From Hyphomicrobiales bacterium (lineage in GTDB: Bacteria > Pseudomonadota > Alphaproteobacteria > Rhizobiales > Devosiaceae): DNA of 13,069 bases. Below are positions 7,314-13,069 of the stretch, piece by piece; positions within the stretch are counted from its first letter, which is position 1; each line of letters opens with the position of its first letter. Made by a program: the position numbers and the translations under genes. The notes under the pieces are model-generated. The model saw only the letters and a program-made list of their open reading frames with translations. It did not search any database and was not told the DNA's origin. Location of the stretch: contig JALWTJ010000440.1 in assembly GCA_027082895.1 (NCBI GenBank), positions 1-13,069 of the forward strand, given 5' to 3'.

Positions 7314-7328
<15 letters not shown>
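7275..7328 (-). repeat. 18-bp tandem repeat (three units) spanning the rpsA stop
   Basis: Read on the minus strand, the units are 7311-7328, 7293-7310 and 7275-7292. The middle and last units start GGCACGAAAGACTGA, and each unit matches its neighbour at 16 of 18 bases. The first unit encodes the end of S1 (GKED, stop). Because 18 is a multiple of three, the copies place further TGA codons in the same frame at 7296-7298 and 7278-7280, so the gene ends in three in-frame stops. Slippage duplication is the likely origin. CGGATCAGT also recurs at 7259-7267. Confidence 0.85.
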
Positions 7329-9008
<1,680 letters not shown>

Positions 9009-9145
9009 TGAAACTCCATATGGTTGCACCGGCAGGTTGGGGAAAGGATGGATATCGGCTGGTCATTGCCCGCCTGCGTGCGGTCCGTTTCCCCCATGGG
9101 AACACGAAAACCGCCGCCCGATGCAAATTGCCGGCAGGGCCAGAA

Positions 9146-9175
9146 GATATCGTTTCAAAAAATGTGTGCTGGCAA
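9146..9175 (-). promoter_or_regulatory. rpsA: Candidate rpsA promoter
   Basis: On the minus strand TTGCCA (9170-9175, one mismatch to TTGACA) is followed after 18 bases by GATATC (9146-9151), a weak -10. It would give an untranslated leader of about 130 bases for rpsA. The spacer contains a TTTTTT run. The 245-base gap 9009-9253 has no other feature except a small GCCCT/AGGGC stem-loop upstream of this element. Confidence 0.3.
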
Positions 9176-9246
9176 GGCTTCCCATCGCTTGCCCTTGAAA
9201 AGAGGGCGCGACCCATCCCGTTTTCCGTGTCAGCGGGGGTAAATTT

Positions 9247-9263
9247 GAGCGCCTCAGGCGTTC
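9247..9263 (-). terminator. cmk: Hairpin with the cmk stop codon in its loop
   Basis: Read leftward, GAACGCC and GGCGCTC form a 7-bp stem (one G-U pair) whose three-base loop is the TGA stop of cmk. A T-tract is lacking (CAAATTTAC follows), so efficient termination is doubtful. It may be a coding-sequence coincidence. Confidence 0.3.
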
Positions 9264-9892
9264 AACCCGTCTGAAACGGTCCCGTTCACGATCGCGATGG
9301 CAGCGTTCAGCGCGCCCTCTATATCCAATTCACTGGTATCAAGCAAGTGGGCGTCGTCACAGATGTAGAACGCACCGGCCGGGTTGGTGCGATCGCTCTC
9401 ATCGCGGGCGATGATCTGTTCCAGTATTTGCGCTTCATCGGCCTTCTGCCCCATCCGCGTCAATTGGGCATACCGTCTTTTCGCGCGGATCTCGGGAGAA
9501 GCGGTGATGAACAGCTTGACATCCGCATCCGGGCAGATGCGCGAGCCGATATCCCGTCCGTCGAGGATGGCCCCCCCTTCCTGTGCGGCGAAATCCACCT
9601 GCAACTGTCGCAGGGCGGCCCGTACCCGCGGGATGCGGGCCACCTTTGCCGCTGCCAGCGCCACATCGGCCCGGCCCAGCACCGTTTCGTCCAGTTGCGA
9701 GATGTCGAGATTGGCCGCTTCCTTTTCTGCCAGATCGGCCAGATTCGGCGCAAGCAGCCGCCCCATCATGCTGAGCCCCACCGCCCGGTACAGCAGACCG
9801 GTATCCAGATGCGGCAGCTTGAAGTGTCGCGCCAGCCCCTTGGCAATGGTTCCCTTGCCCGATGCGGCGGGCCCGTCAATGGCGATTTTCAT
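9254..9892 (-). CDS. cmk: Cytidylate kinase
   Basis: Cmk phosphorylates CMP and dCMP to the diphosphates with ATP. The 212-residue P-loop kinase opens MKIAIDGPAASGKGT, with the Walker A motif at 7-15. DTGLLYRAVGL at 30-40 corresponds to the DTGAMYR nucleotide-binding element; DGRDIGS at 111-117 and RDESDRTNP at 163-171 (LID and sugar-binding region) are also present. Its length is slightly below the E. coli protein. The ATG at 9892 is preceded by CTGGAA, a modest ribosome site. It is the first gene of the leftward run, with a promoter-like pair upstream at 9949-9978, and 245 bases separate it from rpsA. Confidence 0.97.
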   Translation of the reverse strand: MKIAIDGPAASGKGTIAKGLARHFKLPHLDTGLLYRAVGLSMMGRLLAPNLADLAEKEAANLDISQLDETVLGRADVALAAAKVARIPRVRAALRQLQVDFAAQEGGAILDGRDIGSRICPDADVKLFITASPEIRAKRRYAQLTRMGQKADEAQILEQIIARDESDRTNPAGAFYICDDAHLLDTSELDIEGALNAAIAIVNGTVSDGLNA

Positions 9893-9917
9893 TTCCAGGA
9901 TACCTGTTTCTTTTTTG

Positions 9918-9945
9918 GGGCGGCACGTTCCCGGACGTGCTGCCC
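9918..9945 (-). promoter_or_regulatory. cmk: Hairpin at the predicted 5' end of the cmk message
   Basis: GCACGT (9923-9928) and ACGTGC (9935-9940) pair perfectly around a six-base loop. Beyond one mismatched position, GGGC (9918-9921) pairs with GCCC (9942-9945). The predicted start of transcription, about 9942, falls at the base of this stem, so the transcript would begin with the hairpin. Such 5' stems often slow decay of mRNA; an operator for a dimeric regulator is the alternative. Confidence 0.45.
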
Positions 9946-9948
9946 GTC

Positions 9949-9978
9949 AGGATAGCCGTTTTTCGCCCTTTGTTTCAA
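9949..9978 (-). promoter_or_regulatory. cmk: Candidate sigma-70 promoter for cmk
   Basis: On the minus strand TTGAAA (9973-9978) is followed after 18 bases by TATCCT (9949-9954), matching 5 of 6 and 4 of 6 consensus positions. The leader to the ATG at 9892 would be about 50 bases. It is the best leftward promoter-like sequence I could find in the divergent region and would head the cmk run. Confidence 0.5.
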
Positions 9979-10041
9979 CGCGATTTTTTCCTCGCGGACA
10001 GATCGAACAGGATGGGAATGTACAATGCGCAGTTCAGGTCG

Positions 10042-10058
10042 AGCCTGCCCCGCAGGCT
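10042..10058. repeat. Perfect 7-bp inverted repeat in the divergent region
   Basis: AGCCTGC (10042-10048) and GCAGGCT (10052-10058) flank a CCC loop. It lies between the leftward cmk promoter candidate and the rightward one. No T-run follows on either side, so it is not a terminator; a regulator-binding site is possible. Confidence 0.4.
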
Positions 10059-10085
10059 GCATCAATTGCCGGTCGAAAATAGCAT

Positions 10086-10114
10086 TTGACAGGCCCGGCA
10101 AGGTTGCGTAACCC
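10086..10114 (+). promoter_or_regulatory. Candidate promoter of the FYDLN-acid gene
   Basis: A perfect -35 TTGACA (10086-10091) is followed after 17 bases by TAACCC (10109-10114), a poor -10. Transcription would start near 10121, just before the hairpin CCCGG-TAT-CCGGG at 10125-10137 and about 50 bases ahead of the GTG start. The strong -35 with a weak -10 suggests either an activator or a lineage-specific -10. Confidence 0.4.
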
Positions 10115-10159
10115 CAAAAACTAGCCCGGTATCCGGGAATGTCAGCTTACCAGGATGAA

Positions 10160-10164
10160 AAGGA
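10160..10164 (+). promoter_or_regulatory. Ribosome-binding site that selects the GTG start at 10173
   Basis: AAGGA sits eight bases before GTG at 10173. The ATG at 10155 has only AGG directly against it, too close to work, and lies upstream of this site. Together with family alignment (only six residues before GTKR) this places the start at the GTG. Confidence 0.6.
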
Positions 10165-10172
10165 AAACCCCA

Positions 10173-10592
10173 GTGGCAACGGACGAGCGTGGAACCAAGC
10201 GTCAGTGCTTGCATTGCGGCATGAAATATTACGATCTGAATCGCGACCCGATCCTGTGCCCCGGCTGCAACGAACCCTATGTGGAGCCGGTGGAACCCAC
10301 CCCCCGCAAGTCCCGTCCTAAGGACGAGGAGGCCGAAACTGCCGCTGCTGCTCCCGCCACCGATGCAGTCGAAGTGGATCCGGCCGCCGTTGAAGCGGGC
10401 GCCGAAGTGGTGGCCTTCGAGGATGCCGAGGATCCGGATGTGGTTGCCGTCGAGGTGGACGACAAGGATCTTCCCGATGTGGAAGGGGTCGAGGATATCG
10501 GTGGCGAGGTGGACAATGCGTTCATCGAAACCGATGACGCGGACGACGAAGACATCGACTTTGTCGTGGCTCCCCCCAAGGATGACGAGTAG
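10173..10592 (+). CDS. TIGR02300 (FYDLN-acid domain) family protein, function unknown
   Basis: Starting at GTG the product is 139 residues. The first 33 residues form a zinc-ribbon-like module: GTKR at 7-10, C12-x2-C15, the family signature YYDLN at 19-23 with DP following, then C29-x2-C32. The remaining 100 or so residues are low in complexity and strongly acidic: more than a third are Asp or Glu, with Ala, Val and Pro between them, and there is almost no predicted fold. This zinc ribbon plus acidic tail defines the FYDLN-acid family, which to my knowledge is confined largely to alphaproteobacteria and has no established function. The acidic tail could mimic nucleic acid or bind basic proteins, but that is speculation. 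In many relatives aroA follows on the other side toward cmk; here cmk is divergent and aroA is missing. Confidence 0.85.
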   Translation: MATDERGTKRQCLHCGMKYYDLNRDPILCPGCNEPYVEPVEPTPRKSRPKDEEAETAAAAPATDAVEVDPAAVEAGAEVVAFEDAEDPDVVAVEVDDKDLPDVEGVEDIGGEVDNAFIETDDADDEDIDFVVAPPKDDE

Positions 10593-10648
10593 CGGGCGCT
10601 TGAACGGGGGACAGCCAGCAGGAAGGAACGGAACGGGCAGGAAGTGAA

Positions 10649-10687
10649 ACCGGTGGCGCTGGCATGGGCGATGCGCCCCGGTGTTTT
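10649..10687 (+). terminator. Probable intrinsic terminator after the FYDLN-acid gene
   Basis: ACCGG (10649-10653) pairs with CCGGT (10678-10682), GGC (10655-10657) with GCC (10675-10677), and GCAT (10662-10665) with ATGC (10671-10674), around a GGGCG loop; a single T and a GCTG bulge interrupt the left side. GTTTTC follows at 10683-10688. It lies 57 bases past the TAG stop and before the tRNA promoter, where a terminator would be expected. Confidence 0.5.
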
Positions 10688-10784
10688 CTCGCGTTTGCAT
10701 CTGCCGCTGGCCACTCGAAATCGGGATCAAACGGCTTCTTTATGTCCATCGAAAAAAAATTTCCGTATCGGGTCCGATTTGCGC

Positions 10785-10813
10785 TTGCCTCGATCCGCGG
10801 ACTTGCTTAGGTT
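10785..10813 (+). promoter_or_regulatory. Candidate promoter of the tRNA-Ala gene
   Basis: TTGCCT (10785-10790) and TAGGTT (10808-10813) are separated by 17 bases. A GC-rich GCGCGCC stretch follows immediately, as in the discriminators of stable-RNA promoters. The leader to the tRNA would be about 40 bases. An A-run at 10752-10759 lies 25 bases upstream of the -35, where an UP-like element could act. Confidence 0.4.
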
Positions 10814-10859
10814 GCGCGCCGACCGGTGAGGGCACGCCCGTTTCCGGTAGCATATTGAT

Positions 10860-10937
<78 letters not shown>

Positions 10938-11007
10938 CTTTTTACGACCATATCCGGCTTTCCCGCAGCAATCTGTGTACGCCGCCGGGCACCGCAGAGG
11001 GTTCGGC

Positions 11008-12072
11008 TCATTCCTGTTCCAGTGAACTGATCCAGCTTCTGAGGAAGTTGCGGCGTTTCTGCTGGTCGAGGAAGACCAGCAGTCCGGGGCCGAACCGGAT
11101 CGGGCGAATGGCATTGTTGGCCTTCAGGACGTTGTCATCAATGGGCGGCAGACCCGACCTGGCAACGATGGCGGGCCGCGTGGACAGGGACACCAGAAAA
11201 TCCACCAGCCGGTGGGCATCCTCCGGGTTACCCGCATTTTTCGGGATCAGGGCCGTGCGCAGCATCACGTTGACCAGATCCTGCAGCGCCACCACTTTCA
11301 CGCTGCCCCCTTCCGCGGAGGGGGATGCCCCCGCATAGCTCCCCAATACATTGTAGGCCAGGGCCAGCGTGCCATTGGCCACGTCCCGGATCATGGCGCC
11401 GGAGCAGCAGTAAAGCCGCGCATCCAGCCGCCCCATGACCTCCATCAGGCGCCAATAGGCTTCGGTATTGCGTGAGTCCTGGGTAGCCATCAGGTAGCCG
11501 AACCCGGACACCCGGACATCATAGGTGCCGATGCGCCCGCGAAACCGGTCCGGGTCACTGCGCAGCAGGTTGATCAGATCCTCGCGGGTGGCCGGGATGT
11601 CATCCTTGCCAAATTCCTTTGCCGACAGGATAAGCACCGCTGGCTCCTGGGTGAAGGCGAACAGCTGGTTGCGCCAGCGTGCCCATTGAGGCAGCCCGTC
11701 GGTGGCCGCGCTGCGATAGGTCTGCGCATAGCCGTCATTGGCCAGCTTGGTCTGCAGGTCCATGGCTGAGGAAATGGCCAGATCGAACGGTGCGCCTTCC
11801 ACGCTGATGGCTTTCATCAGTTCGGAGGTGCTGGCAATGGTATATTCAATTCGGATGCCCGGATTCTCTGCCTGAAAGGCCACAAGGATGGGATCGAACA
11901 CGTCCAGATCAGCAGTTGAGATGATACGCAGCGTGCGCCCGGCGGCTCCTTCCGGCGCCCCATAGACTTTCTGCGCTTCGGTTTCAAACCCTCCCGCCGC
12001 GGTGCTGCTCACAACGATCAGCATCAGGCTCAGCAGCAGGTTCAGAAAAAGGGCAGGGCCAGGGTAACGCAT
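11008..12072 (-). CDS. Secreted ABC-type (iron-type) solute-binding protein coupled to a sensor kinase
   Basis: This 354-residue protein resembles the periplasmic binding proteins of the ferric-ion/AfuA class. An N-terminal signal peptide (hydrophobic core 8-22, likely cleavage near STAAG at 23-27) is followed by TLRIISTADLDVFDPILVAF at 47-66. The rest shows the ENPGIRIEY, FDLAISSAMD, GTYDVRVSGFGY and NVLGSYA segments expected of a two-lobed ligand-binding fold. An unusual vicinal cysteine pair C222-C223 lies in ARLYCCSGAM. No permease or ATPase gene is next to it, so it is probably not a simple importer. The ATG at 12072 has AAGGAG eight bases upstream and lies inside the end of the kinase gene (31-base overlap), so the two are translated together. 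The 72 bases before the tRNA hold no terminator I can recognise. Confidence 0.75.
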   Translation of the reverse strand: MRYPGPALFLNLLLSLMLIVVSSTAAGGFETEAQKVYGAPEGAAGRTLRIISTADLDVFDPILVAFQAENPGIRIEYTIASTSELMKAISVEGAPFDLAISSAMDLQTKLANDGYAQTYRSAATDGLPQWARWRNQLFAFTQEPAVLILSAKEFGKDDIPATREDLINLLRSDPDRFRGRIGTYDVRVSGFGYLMATQDSRNTEAYWRLMEVMGRLDARLYCCSGAMIRDVANGTLALAYNVLGSYAGASPSAEGGSVKVVALQDLVNVMLRTALIPKNAGNPEDAHRLVDFLVSLSTRPAIVARSGLPPIDDNVLKANNAIRPIRFGPGLLVFLDQQKRRNFLRSWISSLEQE

Positions 12073-13069
12073 GCGCCGGGCTCCTTCTTGTTCTCTGCGA
12101 TCAGTATCTTTCCCCCATGGGCGCGCGCCACCTCGTCGGCAATAGTCAGCCCCAGGCCGGACCCCACGATGTCGGTGACGTTGGAGCCGCGGGAAAACCG
12201 CCGGGTCAACTCCGAAATGTCACGCCCCTTGAAGCCCCGTCCCTGATCGCTGACGCGTACCGAAATCGTCTCGCCAGTGGTCAATTCTACCGTGATCCGG
12301 CTGTCGGCGGGGCTGTATTTCACTGCATTGTCCAGGATGTTGTAAAGGGCACTTTGCAGCAGGATGGCATCCCCCATGACATGAACGGGGGTTGCCGGAA
12401 TGTGGGTCTGGATGCTGATGTCCTTCAGCCCGGCAGTGGGCAGGAAGCGTTCGCAGGTCTCCCGCACCAGTTCGTCCAGGCGCAGCCGTTCGTGGGAGCG
12501 GCTGTCCGCGCGCAGGGAAACCATGGCATGATCCAGCATCTGGCCCGCGGCCCGCGCGCTTTCGTCAATGGCCCGGATCATTTCCCGCACCGCCTGCCGG
12601 TTTTCCTTCTTGTCCAGCTTGCGATAGGTGACCTCGGCCTGTGCGCGCAGGGTGGCAAGGGGGGTGCGCACCCGGTGGGCGGCCTCGGTGATGAAATCCT
12701 CGGACTGGGACAGGGCGGCCCCCAGGCGCGCCATGAACCTGTTCAGCGCATTGACCAGCGGCACCAGTTCGGCGGGCATTTCCGCCCGCACCGGGCTCAG
12801 GTCCGCCGGTCCGCGCCGGGTGACCGAGCGGGTCATGCGGTGCAGCGGCTCCAGGGCCGAGCGGGCCGCCAGCAGGCTGAGAGCGGTGGCAACGAGAAAG
12901 AACCCTGCCCCGATGGCGGTTGCCAGAGATGTGATCCGTGCCGAAATTGCGGCCATGCCCAGCCGGGTCTGCGCAATCACCACCGCTACCTGCACCGGCG
13001 TGCTGCCCCCGCCCACCGGGCGCACCAGGGTGACCGTACGCACTTCGTCACCCCGGTAGCTGAAGGTCG
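12042..13069 (-). CDS. TctE-like sensor histidine kinase, N-terminus off window
   Basis: This membrane kinase autophosphorylates on histidine and passes the phosphate to a response regulator that is not in the window. The visible part begins inside an extracytoplasmic sensor region (FSYRGDEVRTVTLVRPV, then VQVAVVIAQT). Such sequence is typical of the 2CSK_N/TctE kinases. The second membrane helix (about 12865-12930) and a HAMP-like linker with ALEPLHRMTRSV follow. The H box is AAHRVRTPLATL with the phospho-accepting histidine near 12675. The N box ILDNAVKYSP, G1 box DQGRGFK and G2 box GSGLGLTIADEVARAHGG complete the ATPase domain. The frame is open to the right edge; the GTG at 13043 is internal, not the start. 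The final codons overlap the solute-binding gene by 31 bases. TctD/TctE pairs classically sense tricarboxylates, but the ligand cannot be read from this fragment. Confidence 0.93.
   Translation of the reverse strand, partial: TFSYRGDEVRTVTLVRPVGGGSTPVQVAVVIAQTRLGMAAISARITSLATAIGAGFFLVATALSLLAARSALEPLHRMTRSVTRRGPADLSPVRAEMPAELVPLVNALNRFMARLGAALSQSEDFITEAAHRVRTPLATLRAQAEVTYRKLDKKENRQAVREMIRAIDESARAAGQMLDHAMVSLRADSRSHERLRLDELVRETCERFLPTAGLKDISIQTHIPATPVHVMGDAILLQSALYNILDNAVKYSPADSRITVELTTGETISVRVSDQGRGFKGRDISELTRRFSRGSNVTDIVGSGLGLTIADEVARAHGGKILIAENKKEPGACVTLALPFF

Noticed and set aside
10062..10730. 222-residue minus-strand frame opposite the FYDLN-acid gene
   Set aside because: The plus-strand frame has the zinc-ribbon cysteines, the family signature and a ribosome site; the minus-strand product looks like the shadow of acidic codons.
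13041..13043. GTG at 13043 as the start of the sensor kinase
   Set aside because: The frame stays open to the edge and the upstream residues (FSYRGDE) fit the sensor domain, and a start here would remove the first membrane helix.

Overview
This window looks like a piece of chromosome from a GC-rich alphaproteobacterium. The evidence is the gene order (cmk, rpsA, sppA, ihfB, a LapA-domain gene, trpF, trpB, trpA, accD, folC), the CtrB-type AccD that has lost most of its zinc-binding cysteines, and a gene of the FYDLN-acid (TIGR02300) family. The order within the class cannot be settled by eye. Most of the content is housekeeping. I found no mobile element, CRISPR array, toxin-antitoxin pair or defence system.

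Positions 1-9892 are read entirely on the minus strand, so transcription runs from right to left. It starts with cmk (CMP kinase), then rpsA (ribosomal protein S1), sppA (membrane signal-peptide peptidase), ihfB (integration host factor beta), a two-helix LapA-domain membrane protein, trpF, trpB, trpA, accD (acetyl-CoA carboxylase beta) and folC (folylpolyglutamate synthase, which runs off the left edge). trpB/trpA overlap as ATGA and accD/folC overlap as GTGA, so those pairs are probably translationally coupled. Gaps of about 80-250 bases hold several inverted repeats: one of 16 perfect base pairs between rpsA and sppA, and a BamHI-like palindrome pair between trpA and accD. The rpsA stop codon lies in an 18-bp tandem repeat that supplies three in-frame TGA codons.

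Positions 9893-10172 are a divergent control region with promoter-like elements facing both ways and three hairpins. Rightward, a GTG-started TIGR02300 gene (zinc ribbon plus very acidic tail) is followed by a terminator-like structure, a tRNA promoter candidate and a complete tRNA-Ala(GGC). In many alphaproteobacteria aroA sits between the TIGR02300 gene and cmk; here it is absent.

From 11008 to the right edge, two minus-strand genes overlap by 31 bases: a TctE-like sensor histidine kinase (its N-terminus lies off the window) and a secreted iron-type ABC solute-binding protein, with no permease or ATPase visible. The tight coupling suggests that the binding protein serves the kinase as a ligand sensor. 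This is the most interesting functional unit here, although it may be a known arrangement in this group. The trp, acc and fol genes work in tryptophan, fatty-acid and folate synthesis; cmk, rpsA and ihfB serve nucleotide supply, translation initiation and nucleoid structure.
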